Positions 29,601-40,946 are shown, numbered from the stretch's first letter. The stretch: DNA of 64,000 bases from Paracoccaceae bacterium (GCA_027489355.1 JAIXZY010000079.1:82936-146935); one strand, 5' to 3'. Notes: a model not told the origin generated them from the letters alone. Program-made: numbers and translations.

Positions 29601-31142
29601 CTAGTTCGCCGTCGCCAGCCCGAACTCTGCATCCATGGTACTGTCACCGCGACGAATAACAAAACTGTAAGTTGTAATTCCGTTCGAAAACTCGCGCTGA
29701 AGTATCTCCCGCAGCGCCGTTGGCGTGGCAAGGGTCTCGCCCGTTGCGGCATAGACCAGAAGGACGTCCCCCACCCTGAGGTCGCCCTGCAGATCCGCCG
29801 GAAGCTCAGAGACCACCGTTTGCAGCCCGGTTTCGGTCTCGATCACGTCGAAGGCATACCCGCCCGGCAGGCGCAGGACATTGGTGACCGGCAGCACCTC
29901 CAGCTTGCGCGCACCGGTTGCCGCCCCGGCCTCGGTCACGGCCGGGACCGCAGGGGGGGCGCCCTGCTCCCCCGCCAGACTGCGCACATTCGGAAGCGAT
30001 AGCAGCCCGACCAGCAGCAGAACCGCCGCCGCCGAGGACAAGAGGAAGTCGCGCGGCCCGCGCGGGGCCTGCACGACGGTCGGTGCAGAAACCGCCACGG
30101 CCTCGGGCGCAACGGGGATGCCAGGGGCCTTGGCTTGCGGGGCAGGCGACTGGGCCGAGATGGTCCGCCCCGGCGCATCCGCGACTTCCCCTTCGCTGAC
30201 GGGGCGGGCGGCGTCGCCGGTCAGCATCGCGCGCCAGTCCTCGACCGATTGCAGCCGGTCGCGCGGAAAGATCGCCATGGCCTTGTCGATCGCCTGCAGG
30301 AAAGCGCGCGGGTAGGCGCGGAACCGCCCGGCGAGCGGACGCAGCGGATCGCCCTCGCGCCCGGCAATCGCAGACAGCCGCTCCTGCGCGGTTTTGGGCG
30401 TCTCGCCCGAGATCAGGTGGTAGAAGCTGGCCGCCAGCGCATAAAGATCGCTGCATGGCGCCTGCTTGCTGCCGTGGACGTAGAATTCCTGCGGCGAGTA
30501 GCCGTCCTTGACCACCCGCAGACCGGACACCGCCCGGCTTTTGCGGGTGACCTCCTTCCGCGAAGCGCCGAAGTCGATCAGGATCGGCTGGCCCGAGGCC
30601 TTGTCCAGCAGGATATTGTCGGGCGAGATGTCGCGGTGCAGAAGGCCCTGCCCGTGCACATGCGCCAACGCATCCAGCATGACATGCAGCAAGGCCGTGA
30701 TCTCTTTCGGGGTGAGCGGCCGCGCGGTGCCCTCGACCGTCTGCAACAGGTCGGGACCGTCGATGTAGTCCATCGCCATGTAGGCGGTGTCGTTCTCTTC
30801 GAAGACGTGGTGGACCTTGATGATGTTCGGGTGATTCAGCTGGGACAGCGTCACCGCTTCCTGGATGAAGTGCTTCACCGCAGCGCGGAATTCGTCCTGT
30901 TGCGCCCGCGACCGGGCGCCGACGGCGGTGCCGATCCGGCGGCAGAAGGCCGACGGGAAGCATTCCTTGATGACGACCTGCCGATCGAGCGAATCCCGCG
31001 CGATGTAGACGATGCCGAAGCCACCGCTGTTGACGAAGGATTCGATGGTGAACTGACCGAACAGCAGCTTGGTCCCGGCCGGCAGCTCGTCGGCTGTGGT
31101 CCCGAGATCGACAGAGTCAAACTTTCGCGCGGCAGCGGTCAT
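29601..31142 (-). CDS. Transmembrane Ser/Thr protein kinase
   Basis: Kinase motifs GLLHRDISPDNILLD and LIDFGASR, single TM (DFLLSSAAAVLLLVGLLSL), PDZ-like C-terminal region. Confidence 0.92.
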   Translation of the reverse strand: MTAAARKFDSVDLGTTADELPAGTKLLFGQFTIESFVNSGGFGIVYIARDSLDRQVVIKECFPSAFCRRIGTAVGARSRAQQDEFRAAVKHFIQEAVTLSQLNHPNIIKVHHVFEENDTAYMAMDYIDGPDLLQTVEGTARPLTPKEITALLHVMLDALAHVHGQGLLHRDISPDNILLDKASGQPILIDFGASRKEVTRKSRAVSGLRVVKDGYSPQEFYVHGSKQAPCSDLYALAASFYHLISGETPKTAQERLSAIAGREGDPLRPLAGRFRAYPRAFLQAIDKAMAIFPRDRLQSVEDWRAMLTGDAARPVSEGEVADAPGRTISAQSPAPQAKAPGIPVAPEAVAVSAPTVVQAPRGPRDFLLSSAAAVLLLVGLLSLPNVRSLAGEQGAPPAVPAVTEAGAATGARKLEVLPVTNVLRLPGGYAFDVIETETGLQTVVSELPADLQGDLRVGDVLLVYAATGETLATPTALREILQREFSNGITTYSFVIRRGDSTMDAEFGLATAN

Positions 31143-31517
31143 CTTTAAGCACCTTGTTCCGCATCCTTCGTGCCCCCATGAAGGACCTGCGGTTCCCTCC
31201 CGTCTAGCTGATGAGTTGGGCCAAAACGTGAAGCGATCTCGTTCGTTTTTCGCCACAATCCAGGGTCGCCCCTCGCCGCAACTGATGCCGGATTGGCAGC
31301 CAATCGTCCAAAATACGGTGCTGAGGCCGATCATATTGCGACTTCTGGAAACAAAAGGGGCGCGACCGTCCTTGATCCTTCCGCTCCGGCTGCCCTGCTT
31401 TTGCCACATCGGATGAAATGAATGTTTCCTGCCTCATGCCTTGTCCCGGCCCCGGCGCGGACCGATTCCCGCGCGGGCGACCTTGTCCTTTCGCCCCTCG
31501 CGTGACATCCCGGGCAC

Positions 31518-32453
31518 ATGCTCGCGATCTTCCTGAAGACCCTGCCCTTCTTTGCCCTGATCGGCGTCGGCTACCTTGCCGGGCGCGCGCGGTTCTTCTC
31601 CGAGGAAGCGACGGCCTACCTCACCCGCTTCGTCTTCTACTTCGCGCTTTCTGCCATGCTGTTCGGATTCGCGGCCAATCTGGACGTGGCGGCGATATTC
31701 AACTGGCCCTTCGTCTTCGCCTATCTGCTTGGCACCTCGACTGTCTGGCTGGTCGTTGCCGCTGTCGCCCTGGCCCGCCGCACCAGCGCAGAGGAAGCGG
31801 TGTTCGAGGCGCATACCGGGGTCATCGGCAACGTGGGCTTCCTGGGCATCCCGATGCTCATCCTGCTGCTGGGGCCGCAGGCGGTGGGGCCGGTGCTGCT
31901 GGTCCTGGCCGTCGACCTGATCGTCTTCTCCTCGATCCTGACCATGGCGATCACCGGGCTGCGCGCGGGACGGGTCAGCCTGCAGACCTTCCGCATCCTG
32001 GCGGTCGGGCTGGCGAAGAACCCGATGATCGTGTCGGTCGTGCTTGGCATCGCCTGGGGCGCGACGGGGCTGGCACTGCCCGGCCCGGTGGCTGAGTTCA
32101 TGACCCTGCTCGGGGCGGCCGCGACCCCGTGCGCGCTGTTCGCGATCGGCGCATCGCTGTCGGGCCGGTCTGCCGAACGGGTCGAGGTCGCGGCCTGGCT
32201 GTCCTTTGCCAAGCTGGTCCTGCACCCCCTCGCCGTTGCCGTCGCCTGCTGGGTGTTCGGGGTGACGGGCTATCCGGCCGGCGTGATGATCTCCGCGGCG
32301 GCCTTGCCGGTGGCGGGCAATGTCTTCATCCTTGCGCAGCACTACCGCGTTGCGCCACAACGGGTTTCCACCGCGATCCTGCTGTCGACCGCCGCGTCGG
32401 TCCTGACCGTGACAGCCGTGATCGCCCTGATCAGCCAGGGAGGCTACACATGA
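31518..32453 (+). CDS. AEC family transporter (auxin efflux carrier-like)
   Basis: LAIFLKTLPFFALIGVGYLAGRARFFSEEATAYLTRFVFYFALSAMLF; multi-TM. Confidence 0.88.
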   Translation: MLAIFLKTLPFFALIGVGYLAGRARFFSEEATAYLTRFVFYFALSAMLFGFAANLDVAAIFNWPFVFAYLLGTSTVWLVVAAVALARRTSAEEAVFEAHTGVIGNVGFLGIPMLILLLGPQAVGPVLLVLAVDLIVFSSILTMAITGLRAGRVSLQTFRILAVGLAKNPMIVSVVLGIAWGATGLALPGPVAEFMTLLGAAATPCALFAIGASLSGRSAERVEVAAWLSFAKLVLHPLAVAVACWVFGVTGYPAGVMISAAALPVAGNVFILAQHYRVAPQRVSTAILLSTAASVLTVTAVIALISQGGYT

Positions 32454-33280
32454 AAACCGTCTCGGAAAACCGGGCGTTCGGCGGCGTCCAGGGCGTCTAC
32501 ACCCATGCCTCGCAGGCCACGGGCTGCGACATGACCTTCGGCCTTTTCCTGCCCGAACAGGCCGAGGACGGGCCGGTCCCGCTGCTGTGGTTCCTCTCGG
32601 GCCTGACCTGCACGCACGAGAACGCGATGGTCAAGGCCGGCGCGCAGCGTTGGGCGGCCGAAGCCGGGATCGCGCTGGTCTTCCCCGACACCTCTCCCCG
32701 CGGCGAGGGCGTGGCGAACGACCCCGACTTCGCGCTGGGGCAGGGCGCGGGCTTCTACGTCAACGCCACCCAGGCCCCCTGGGCGCCGCATTTCCGCATG
32801 TGGGACTACATCACCGAGGACCTGCCTCGCGTCCTCTTCAACGCCTTCCCGCTGGCCGAAGAGGCGCAGGGGATCACCGGCCATTCCATGGGCGGCCACG
32901 GCGCTCTGACCATCGCGATGAGCTTCCCAGGCCGCTTCAAATCGGTCTCCGCCTTCGCTCCGATCTGCAACCCTACGGCGAGCGATTGGGGCCGTCCGCA
33001 ATTTTCTGCCTATCTCGGCGCGGACGAGTCGTCATGGGCGGCGCATGATGCCACCTTGCTGATGCGGCGCCGCGGGTTCGACGGGCCGATTCTGGTCGAC
33101 CAGGGGACGGCTGACCAGTTCCTCGACAAGCTCCGCCCCGAGGCGCTGGCCGAAGCGATGGCCCAGGCGCGCCAGGGCGGCACGTTCCGGATGCAGAAGG
33201 GCTATGACCACAGCTATTTCTTCGTTTCGACCTTCATGGAGGACCATGTGTCCTTCCATGCCCAGGCTTTCCTGGGCTAG
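32450..33280 (+). CDS. fghA: S-formylglutathione hydrolase
   Basis: WFLSGLTCTHENAMVKAGAQRWAAEAGIALVFPDTSPRGEGV and GHSMGGHGALTIA. Confidence 0.95.
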   Translation: MKTVSENRAFGGVQGVYTHASQATGCDMTFGLFLPEQAEDGPVPLLWFLSGLTCTHENAMVKAGAQRWAAEAGIALVFPDTSPRGEGVANDPDFALGQGAGFYVNATQAPWAPHFRMWDYITEDLPRVLFNAFPLAEEAQGITGHSMGGHGALTIAMSFPGRFKSVSAFAPICNPTASDWGRPQFSAYLGADESSWAAHDATLLMRRRGFDGPILVDQGTADQFLDKLRPEALAEAMAQARQGGTFRMQKGYDHSYFFVSTFMEDHVSFHAQAFLG

Positions 33281-33743
33281 GGTGCTCTTTCTCGCCCTTG
33301 CCGTCGCGGCCTCTCCGGTCGCGGCGGCCAGCCCGGCCGAGACGGTGCTGTCGGCAGTGAACGCCGCCCGCGCCAAGGCCGGCTGCCAGCCGCTGCGGCT
33401 GAACGCCAAGCTCACGGCGGCGGCCAAGGGCCATGCCACGGCGATGGCGCAGCAGAACTTCTTCGGCCATGCGGGCAAGGACGGCAGCAAGTTCTCGTCG
33501 CGGATCAAGCGGCAGGGCTACAGCTACCGCACCGCGGCCGAGAACATCGCGGCGGGCTACCGCTCGGCTTCGCAGGTGGTGACGGGCTGGCTGAAAAGCG
33601 CGGGCCACCGGCGGAACATGCTGAACTGCCGGATGACCGAAACCGGCATCGCGATGGTCTACCAGCCCGACGACCGGCCGATCCGCGGCAACCCGGCGCC
33701 CTTGCGCTACTATTGGGTGCAGGTCTTCGCCGCTCCGGGCTGA
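33258..33743 (+). CDS. Secreted CAP-domain protein (SCP/YkwD-like)
   Basis: Signal peptide; NAARAKAGCQPLRLNAKLTAAAKGHATAMAQQNFFGHAGKDGS...AENIAAGY...HRRNML. Confidence 0.88.
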   Translation: MPRLSWARVLFLALAVAASPVAAASPAETVLSAVNAARAKAGCQPLRLNAKLTAAAKGHATAMAQQNFFGHAGKDGSKFSSRIKRQGYSYRTAAENIAAGYRSASQVVTGWLKSAGHRRNMLNCRMTETGIAMVYQPDDRPIRGNPAPLRYYWVQVFAAPG

Positions 33744-33914
33744 GGCCTGTCCACAGTGGACAGTTTTCCAAGGCGCAATGAAATCAGTGCGTTGGTCGTG
33801 GCCGTTCAGGAAGGCTTAACCGTCTCGCCGCCCCTTTGTCCCTGCCACGCGCCATGCCTGTTGTGCGACGGGCGCCACTGCGCGTAGCCTGTCGGAAACA
33901 GGGGGAGTGACGCG

Positions 33915-34358
33915 ATGCGCAACTTTCTGACGATTGTCCTGGTCGCGGTGGCCGCGATCCTTGGCTTCTTCGCCTACCAGTCCAGCCAGAAGGGCAACGC
34001 CCTGCAAGCCGAGCTTGCTGCCAGAAGCGAAGCGGTCACGGCACTGGAGACCGAACGCACCGCATTGACCGAAGAAATCGCCGCCATGAAGACGGCCGCC
34101 ACCGAGGCCGCCACCGCTGCTGAAACCGAAAGGGCGGCCCTGGCGGAGCAGATCGCGGCGTTGGAAGCGGAACGGACCGACCGGGCGGAAATGGCGGCCA
34201 GTCTGGAACGCGAGCGGACCGAGCTTTCACAGAAGCTGATGATGCTTGAGACCGAGAAGACGCAACTTTCCCAGCAGGTCGCGGGCCTGACGGAACAGGC
34301 GACGGCCTTGCAGGCCCGGATCGAGGAACTGACCGCCGCCGCCCCCGCCAATCCCTGA
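33915..34358 (+). CDS. Membrane-anchored coiled-coil protein, unknown function
   Basis: N-terminal TM (FLTIVLVAVAAILGFFAY) followed by about 110 aa of Ala/Glu heptad-like coiled coil. Confidence 0.7.
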   Translation: MRNFLTIVLVAVAAILGFFAYQSSQKGNALQAELAARSEAVTALETERTALTEEIAAMKTAATEAATAAETERAALAEQIAALEAERTDRAEMAASLERERTELSQKLMMLETEKTQLSQQVAGLTEQATALQARIEELTAAAPANP

Positions 34359-34435
34359 CAGCGCCGGCCTGCCCGCGACATCGCTTGACGCAGGCAGGAC
34401 AGACGGAACCCGGACCTCCGGGTTCTCTGCCCGGC

Positions 34436-35371
34436 ATGGCACGTTCTCCTGCCCTGACCGGCATCCTTTTCGCCATCGGTGGCACGCTGATCTTTTCGGT
34501 CAACGACGTCTCGATCAAGTTTCTCTCGGACGGCTACGCGCTGCACCAGGTGATCCTGATCCGGGCCTTCGTGGCGATGGCCTTCATTCTGGTCGTCATC
34601 AGCCGGTCCGAGCGCGGCTTCTCGCAGCTTGCCACCAGCCGCCCCAGCACGCATCTGGCGCGGGTCTGCATCGTGATGATCTCGAACGTCACCTACTTCG
34701 TCGGCCTTGCCACGCTACCCTTGGCCGACGCCGTGGCCGTGGCCTACGTCAGCCCTATCATCATCACCCTGCTGTCCATCGTCTTCCTGCGGGAAAAGGT
34801 CGGGCCGCGCCGCTGGGCAGCGGTGATGATCGGGATGCTCGGCGTGATCGTCATGCTGCGCCCGGGCGCGGGCGTCATCCAGCCCGCGGCCCTGCTCGTC
34901 CTGATCTCGGCGGTGATGTATGCCAGCGGAAACCTCCTTGTCCGCCACATGGGCGGCACCGAAAGCGCGATGACGCTATCCTTCTACGTGCAGGCCGGGT
35001 TCATCCTGGTCAGTCTTGGCATGGGCCTATGGGTCGGCGACGGCCACCTGGCCGAGGAGGACGGCCTCTGGGCCTTCCTCTTCCGCCCCTGGATCTGGCC
35101 ACCCCTGCACGACTGGCCGGTCTTCCTGGCCACCGGCCTGTCCGTGGGGATCGGCGGGATGATGGTCACCCAGGCCTATCGCACCACCGAGGCCGGGCTG
35201 ATCGCACCCTTCGAATATGTCGGCATGCCGCTGGCCATCCTCTGGGGCCTTCTGGTCTTTGGTACCTTTCCCGACGCTGTCTCCTGGCTGGGGATTGCAC
35301 TCATCTGCGGCTCTGGCCTTTATGTCATCTGGCGCGAAACGGTGCGGAAACGGGACAGCGATGCAGCCTGA
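34436..35371 (+). CDS. DMT superfamily (EamA) transporter
   Basis: Ten-TM pattern with GGTLIFSVNDVSIKFLSDGYALHQVILIRAFVAMAF. Confidence 0.9.
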   Translation: MARSPALTGILFAIGGTLIFSVNDVSIKFLSDGYALHQVILIRAFVAMAFILVVISRSERGFSQLATSRPSTHLARVCIVMISNVTYFVGLATLPLADAVAVAYVSPIIITLLSIVFLREKVGPRRWAAVMIGMLGVIVMLRPGAGVIQPAALLVLISAVMYASGNLLVRHMGGTESAMTLSFYVQAGFILVSLGMGLWVGDGHLAEEDGLWAFLFRPWIWPPLHDWPVFLATGLSVGIGGMMVTQAYRTTEAGLIAPFEYVGMPLAILWGLLVFGTFPDAVSWLGIALICGSGLYVIWRETVRKRDSDAA

Positions 35372-35984
35372 GGCAGTGATCTTCGACATCGGCAACGTGC
35401 TGACCCGCTGGCAGCCCGAGTCCTTCTACGACCGCGTCCTGGGCGAGGACCGCCGCCGCGCCCTCTTCGCCGAGGTCGACCTCCACCACATGAACGCGCT
35501 GGTCGACGACGGCGCGCTGTTCCGGGAGACGATCTATGACTGGGCCGACCGCCACCCCGCCTGGGCCCCGGAAATCCGCCTCTGGTACGACCGCTGGATC
35601 GAACTGGCCTCCCCCCGGATCGAAGGCTCCATCGCCCTGCTCCGCGCCTTGCGAAAGAAGGGCGTGCCGGTCTTCTGCCTGACCAACTTCGGCAGCTATT
35701 CCTACGAGGAAGCCCGCGACAAGCTGGACTTCCTGGGCGAGTTCGACCGCGAATACGTCTCGGGCCGCCTTCGTGTGTCGAAGCCCGATCCACGCATCTA
35801 CCAGGCGGTCGAGGACGACTGCGGAATCGCCCCCGACCGGCTGATCTTCACCGACGACCGGGCCGACAACATCACCGCCGCCGCCCGCCGCGGCTGGCGC
35901 ACGCATCAATTCGAAAGCTGGCAAGGCTGGGCTGCGCGCCTGGTGGCCGAGGGGCTTTTGACCAACGAAGAGGCAGGCCTGTGA
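35361..35984 (+). CDS. HAD-IA family hydrolase
   Basis: VIFDIGNVLTRW, FCLTNFG, SKPDPRIYQ, FTDDRADNI motifs. Confidence 0.93.
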   Translation: MQPEAVIFDIGNVLTRWQPESFYDRVLGEDRRRALFAEVDLHHMNALVDDGALFRETIYDWADRHPAWAPEIRLWYDRWIELASPRIEGSIALLRALRKKGVPVFCLTNFGSYSYEEARDKLDFLGEFDREYVSGRLRVSKPDPRIYQAVEDDCGIAPDRLIFTDDRADNITAAARRGWRTHQFESWQGWAARLVAEGLLTNEEAGL

Positions 35985-36883
35985 CCGAAATCGTTCCGAA
36001 AGAGGCCGAGGCCCATCTGACCTGGCGCGGGCTGCTTGATGCCTTCGAGGCCGGCCACAAGCTTCCGCTTGCCGACCTGAAGGACCTGTTCCTGTATCGC
36101 GGGCAGGACACTATCCTGGACCGCGGGGCCTGGATCGACGGGCTGGGCGCGCTGGTCAAGGTGGCGACGGTCTTCCCGGCGAACGCCGCCAAGGGGCTGC
36201 CCACGATCTACGGGGTCGTCAGCCTGTTCGACGACAAGACCGGCGATCTTTCCGCCCTGGTCGACTTCCACCTTGTCACCAAGTGGAAGACGGCAGGCGA
36301 CAGCCTTCTCTCCGCCTCGCGTCTTGCCCGGAAGGACGCAAGGAACTTCCTTCTTGTCGGAGCGGGGGCCGTGGCCCGCAGCATGGTCGAGGCCTATTCC
36401 TCGATCTTCCCCGACGCCCGCTTCACCGTCTGGAGCCGCACCCGCGACAGCGCCGAGGCGATGGGCCTGCCCGTGGCCGATGACCTGGAAACCGCGGTCC
36501 GGCGGGCCGATGTCATCTGTTCCGCCACGATGGCGACCGCCCCCCTGATCAAGGGCGATTGGCTGCAACCCGGCCAGCACCTCGACCTGATCGGTGCCTA
36601 CAAACCCGGCATGCGCGAAGTGGACGACCGCGCCATGCAACGCGCCCGCGTCTTCGTCGACAGCCGCGCCACGACCATCCAACACATCGGCGAACTGATC
36701 GACCCCATCGCCTCTGGTGCCATCACCGAGGCGGACGTGGTGGCCGACTTCTACGACGACGCAGCACTTTACGCCCGCCGGTCCGATGACGAGATCACCA
36801 TCGCGAAGAACGGCGGTGGCGCGCATCTGGACCTGATGACGGCCACCTACATTGCCGACTGCTGGCGCCTTCGCGCGACCTGA
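35981..36883 (+). CDS. Ornithine cyclodeaminase / mu-crystallin family protein
   Basis: KWKTAGDSLLSASRLARKDARNFLLVGAGAVARSMVEAY and DLIGAYKPGMREVDD. Confidence 0.9.
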   Translation: MTEIVPKEAEAHLTWRGLLDAFEAGHKLPLADLKDLFLYRGQDTILDRGAWIDGLGALVKVATVFPANAAKGLPTIYGVVSLFDDKTGDLSALVDFHLVTKWKTAGDSLLSASRLARKDARNFLLVGAGAVARSMVEAYSSIFPDARFTVWSRTRDSAEAMGLPVADDLETAVRRADVICSATMATAPLIKGDWLQPGQHLDLIGAYKPGMREVDDRAMQRARVFVDSRATTIQHIGELIDPIASGAITEADVVADFYDDAALYARRSDDEITIAKNGGGAHLDLMTATYIADCWRLRAT

Positions 36884-36887
36884 TCGG

Positions 36888-37607
36888 TCAGGCGCCGATG
36901 AACTCGCGCACGAAGGGCGTCGCGGGCCGCGCCCGGATGTCCTGCGGCTTGCCGATCTGCTCGATCTTGCCCATCGACATGACGACGACCAGGTCGGCAA
37001 GCTCCATCGCCTCGTCCTGGTCATGCGTGACGAAAACGGTGGTCAGCCCCGTCGTGTCATGGATGTCGCGCAGGCCCTGGCGCAGCTCCTTCCGCACCTT
37101 CGCGTCCAGCGCGCCGAAGGGTTCGTCGAGGAGCAGCATCCGCGGCTCGATGGCCAGCGCACGCGCCAGGGCCACCCGCTGCCGCTGGCCGCCGGACAAC
37201 TGGCTGGGATAGCGCGACCCGATGTCGGGCAACTGGATCAGGTCCAGCAGCTTCGTCACCCGCCGCGCGATTTCCGCCTTCTGCGGGCGGGTCGCGCTGG
37301 GGCGGGCGTTCAGGCCGTAGGCGATGTTGTCGAAGACGGTCATATGCCGGAACAGCGCATAAGACTGGAACACGAACCCCGCCCGCCGCTGTTGCACCGA
37401 AAGGCCGGTGGCGTCCTGCCCGTCGAACAGCACCCGGCCCGAGGTCGGGAACTCCAGCCCGCCGAGGATGCGCAGAAGCGTGGTCTTGCCTGACCCCGAG
37501 GGGCCGAGAAGCGCCACCAGCGCGCCCGAGGGGATGGCAAGCGACACGGGGTGCAGGGCCGCCGTGGTGCCGAACTGCTTGGAGATCTCGTCGATTTCGA
37601 TGTGCAT
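36888..37607 (-). CDS. cysA: Sulfate/thiosulfate ABC transporter ATP-binding protein
   Basis: [58 protein letters not shown]; operon context. Confidence 0.93.
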   Translation of the reverse strand: MHIEIDEISKQFGTTAALHPVSLAIPSGALVALLGPSGSGKTTLLRILGGLEFPTSGRVLFDGQDATGLSVQQRRAGFVFQSYALFRHMTVFDNIAYGLNARPSATRPQKAEIARRVTKLLDLIQLPDIGSRYPSQLSGGQRQRVALARALAIEPRMLLLDEPFGALDAKVRKELRQGLRDIHDTTGLTTVFVTHDQDEAMELADLVVVMSMGKIEQIGKPQDIRARPATPFVREFIGA

Positions 37608-37614
37608 GGGGACC

Positions 37615-38469
37615 TCAGTGGCGATGGGTGGCGGCAAGCTGGTCGGCATGACGCAGCTCCAGCAGGGTCTTCAGCAAGAGCGTGACCAGCGCCAGGAGCG
37701 CCAGCACCGCGGCCAGCGTGAAGGCCGCGACCGAGAGGTATTCCTGGTACAGCATCTCGATCGTGGTCGGGATCGTCGCGGTCTGGCCGCGGATCTTGCC
37801 TGAGACGACGGCGACCGCCCCGAACTCGCCCATCGCGCGGGCGTTGCAGAGAAGGACACCGTACAACAGCGCCCAGCGGATGTTCGGCAGCGTCACCGTC
37901 CAGAACACCCGCCAGCCCCCCGCGCCAAGGGTCAGCGCGGCCTCTTCCTCGGCCCGGCCCTGTTCGATCATAACGGGGATGAGTTCCCGCGCGACGAAGG
38001 GGAAGGTCACGAACATCGTGGCCAGGACGATCCCCGGCATGGCGAAGACGATGGGATAGCCCTGGTCCACCAGCCAGGCCCCGATGGCCGAATTCGCGCC
38101 GAAGGTCAGCACGATGCACAGACCCGCGACGACCGGCGAGACGCTGAACGGCAGGTCGATCAGCGTGATCAGGAAGGCCTTGCCGCGAAAGTCGAACTTG
38201 GTGATGAACCAGGCCGCCGCAATGCCGAAGGCGGCGTTCAGCGGCACCGAGATCGCCGCAATGGTCACCGTCAGCTTGATCGCGGCCCAGGCGTCCTTGT
38301 GCGACAGGCTTTGCAACGCCGCCCCTATCCCGTCGCGCAACGCCTCGACGAAAACCGCGACAAGGGGCGCGAGGACCAGCACCGACAGCCCCGTGACCGC
38401 CAGCGCGATCAGGGCGCGGCGGGCCAGCGGGGTCTCATCGGTCGCAGGCCGGAAGGTTGCGTCAGACAT
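37615..38469 (-). CDS. cysW: Sulfate ABC transporter permease
   Basis: CysW-like permease (FREL-type EAA loop region, [36 protein letters not shown]). Confidence 0.92.
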   Translation of the reverse strand: MSDATFRPATDETPLARRALIALAVTGLSVLVLAPLVAVFVEALRDGIGAALQSLSHKDAWAAIKLTVTIAAISVPLNAAFGIAAAWFITKFDFRGKAFLITLIDLPFSVSPVVAGLCIVLTFGANSAIGAWLVDQGYPIVFAMPGIVLATMFVTFPFVARELIPVMIEQGRAEEEAALTLGAGGWRVFWTVTLPNIRWALLYGVLLCNARAMGEFGAVAVVSGKIRGQTATIPTTIEMLYQEYLSVAAFTLAAVLALLALVTLLLKTLLELRHADQLAATHRH

Positions 38470-39301
38470 TGCCGATCCTCCTGCGGCTCCAGACCTGGAT
38501 CAGGTTGATCACCAGTAGCATCGCGAAGCTGATCAGCAGCATGGCGATCCCGATGGCGGCGGCCGCGTCATAGTTGAACTCTTCCAGCTGGATCACGATC
38601 AGCAGGGGCGCGATCTCGGTGACCAGCGGGATGTTCCCGGCGATGAAGATGACCGAGCCGTATTCGCCCACCGCCCGCGCCAGCGCCAGCGCAAAGCCGG
38701 TCAGCGCGGCGGGTGCCAGCATCGGCAGGACGACGTGGCGCAGCGTGTGCAGGCGGGAGGCACCCAGGGTGGCCGAGGCCTCCTCGACCTCGCGGTCGAT
38801 CTCCTCGATCACGGGCTGGACCGTGCGGGCCACGAAGGGCAAGCCGACGAAAACAAGCGCGATCAGGATGCCCCACTGCGTGTAGGCGATCTTCCAGCCG
38901 ATCTCGGCGGCCAGCGCCCCGAAAGCCCCGTTCGGGGCGTACAACGCGGTCAGCGAGATGCCGGCGACGGCCGTGGGCAAGGCGAAGGGCAGGTCCACCG
39001 CCGCATCCAGCAACCGGCGGCCGGGGAAACGGTAGCGGACCAGGACCCAGGCCAGCAGGACCCCGAAGACCAGGTTGAACAGCGCCGCGATCAGCGACAG
39101 GCGGAAGGACAAGAACAGCGCGGCCCAGACACGCTCGCGGTTCACTGTCTCCCAGATGCCGACCAAACCGTAATTGGCGCCCTTCAGAAGAAGGGCGCCG
39201 ATGGGCAGAAGCACGACGAGAGAGAGCATCGTCAGGGTGATCCCCATGCTGAGGCCAAGGCCGGGCATCGGGGATCGGTTCACAAGCGGTCTGCCCATCA
39301 T
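38462..39301 (-). CDS. cysT: Sulfate ABC transporter permease
   Basis: [27 protein letters not shown]...[37 protein letters not shown]. Confidence 0.93.
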   Translation of the reverse strand: MMGRPLVNRSPMPGLGLSMGITLTMLSLVVLLPIGALLLKGANYGLVGIWETVNRERVWAALFLSFRLSLIAALFNLVFGVLLAWVLVRYRFPGRRLLDAAVDLPFALPTAVAGISLTALYAPNGAFGALAAEIGWKIAYTQWGILIALVFVGLPFVARTVQPVIEEIDREVEEASATLGASRLHTLRHVVLPMLAPAALTGFALALARAVGEYGSVIFIAGNIPLVTEIAPLLIVIQLEEFNYDAAAAIGIAMLLISFAMLLVINLIQVWSRRRIGNV

Positions 39302-39307
39302 CTCTCC

Positions 39308-40516
39308 TTACTTCGGCACGTAGATCTGGTCGAAGATGCCGCCGTCGCCGAAGTGTTCGGGTTGCACCTTGGCCCAGCCGCCAAAGCTGGCGATGTCCAC
39401 AAGCTCCAGCTCCGGGAAGCGGGCCACATCCTCTGGCGCGGCTTTCGAGCTGTCCCAGCCGCGGTAGAAGTTCTTGAAGGCAATCGCCTGGCCTTCGGGC
39501 GAGTAGAGGAAGTTCAGATAGGCCTCGGCCAGCTTGCGCTGCTCGTCGGACTTGATGTTGCTCTCGACCAGGGCGACCGGCGGCTCGGCCAGGACGCTGA
39601 CCGACGGCACCACGATGTCGAACTGATCCTCACCGATTTCCTTCAGCGCCAGGTAGGCCTCGTTTTCCCAGGCCAGCAGCACGTCACCGATCCCGCGCTG
39701 GGCGAAGGTGGTGGTCGACCCGCGTGCGCCCTGGTCCAGGACGGGAACGTTCTTGTACAGCGCGCCGACGAACTCTTTCGGGTCCTTGCCGTTCTTCTCG
39801 GCCCAGGCCCAGGCGGCCAGGTAGTTCCACCGCGCCCCGCCACTGGTCTTGGGGTTCGGCGTGATCACCTCCACGCCCTCGGCCACCAGATCGCCCCAGT
39901 CCTTCAGGCCCTTCGGGTTGCCCTCGCGCACCAGGAACACGATGGTCGAGGTATAGGGCGACGAGTTGTGCGGCAGCTTCGTCTGCCAGTCGGCGGGCAG
40001 CTTCCCGGCCTCGGCGATCTTGTCGATGTCGGACGCCAACGCCAGCGTCACCACCTGCGCCTCAAGCCCGTCGATCACCGCGCGGGCCTGCGACCCCGAT
40101 CCGCCGTGGCTGACCTCGATCTCGGGCGCGGGGTTGCCCTGCGCGGTCCAGAAGGCGGCGAAAGCCTCGTTGACCTCGCGATACAGCTCGCGCGTCGGGT
40201 CATAGCTGACGTTCAGCAGGCTTTCCGCCTGGACCTGGGCGGGGGAGGCGCCCAGGCCCAGGACCGCCAGCGCCGCGCTGGCCGCAAGGCTGCGCAGGCG
40301 GCTGACCGGCCAGCCCGTCAGGCGGCGAAGCCCGTCGGCAATCGTGACGCGGCCGTCGTCATGCGCTTGGGCCAGAAAGCCCTGCGCGGTGATCGATCCG
40401 GCGACGGTAATGGTGGCAATCATCTCGGTCTCCTTCGGGGCCCGCGATCTGCGCGGGGCAATGGGGCGATAGGGCGCAAGGCCCAGAATGGTCTGCGGCA
40501 GGGGCAGGGCCGTCAT
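39308..40516 (-). CDS. Sulfate ABC transporter substrate-binding protein, long N-terminal leader
   Basis: Mature part [24 protein letters not shown]...[30 protein letters not shown]. Start uncertain: 40516 or 40423. Confidence 0.9.
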   Translation of the reverse strand: MTALPLPQTILGLAPYRPIAPRRSRAPKETEMIATITVAGSITAQGFLAQAHDDGRVTIADGLRRLTGWPVSRLRSLAASAALAVLGLGASPAQVQAESLLNVSYDPTRELYREVNEAFAAFWTAQGNPAPEIEVSHGGSGSQARAVIDGLEAQVVTLALASDIDKIAEAGKLPADWQTKLPHNSSPYTSTIVFLVREGNPKGLKDWGDLVAEGVEVITPNPKTSGGARWNYLAAWAWAEKNGKDPKEFVGALYKNVPVLDQGARGSTTTFAQRGIGDVLLAWENEAYLALKEIGEDQFDIVVPSVSVLAEPPVALVESNIKSDEQRKLAEAYLNFLYSPEGQAIAFKNFYRGWDSSKAAPEDVARFPELELVDIASFGGWAKVQPEHFGDGGIFDQIYVPK

Positions 40517-40752
40517 GCGGCACCCCCGATCGGCTCGATGCGGGCCTCCCAGACCTTGGCATCACGACCGGACAGCAGTTCGGCCACGGCTTCGGCGGGA
40601 TCTCTGGTGAACAGGACCAGCGGGCTGCCGTTCACCCGGTGGGTCAGGCCGGTGCGGCGGTCCACCAGTCGGACGGCGCAGGCCTGGCGAAGGGGCTTGG
40701 CCAGGGCGGTCACCTGATCCGCCAGCTTGCGATGCGTCGCGGCAAGGCTCAT
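40513..40752 (-). CDS. Small protein, unknown function, upstream of the sulfate operon
   Basis: 79-aa [39 protein letters not shown]..., stop overlaps the next start by 4 nt. Confidence 0.6.
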   Translation of the reverse strand: MSLAATHRKLADQVTALAKPLRQACAVRLVDRRTGLTHRVNGSPLVLFTRDPAEAVAELLSGRDAKVWEARIEPIGGAA

Positions 40753-40946
40753 CGTCCATCTCCTTCTGTCGTCCGGGCAAGGCACCACGCCCTGCCGATA
40801 CCTAAATAACGACAGGAAGGATCGAGTATTGCAACGGAAAATTCACGCCGTATTCAGTCGTGATTTGAGAAGGATTTTCTCCGCCCCCTGCCCGAAACCG
40901 GTCCGGGAAACGAGGAGAATCTGATGGAATGGCAGAGAGTTGTCGC

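Noticed and set aside
38735-40717. 660-aa plus-strand ORF
   Set aside because: Antisense to cysT and the sulfate-binding protein gene; no recognisable domains.
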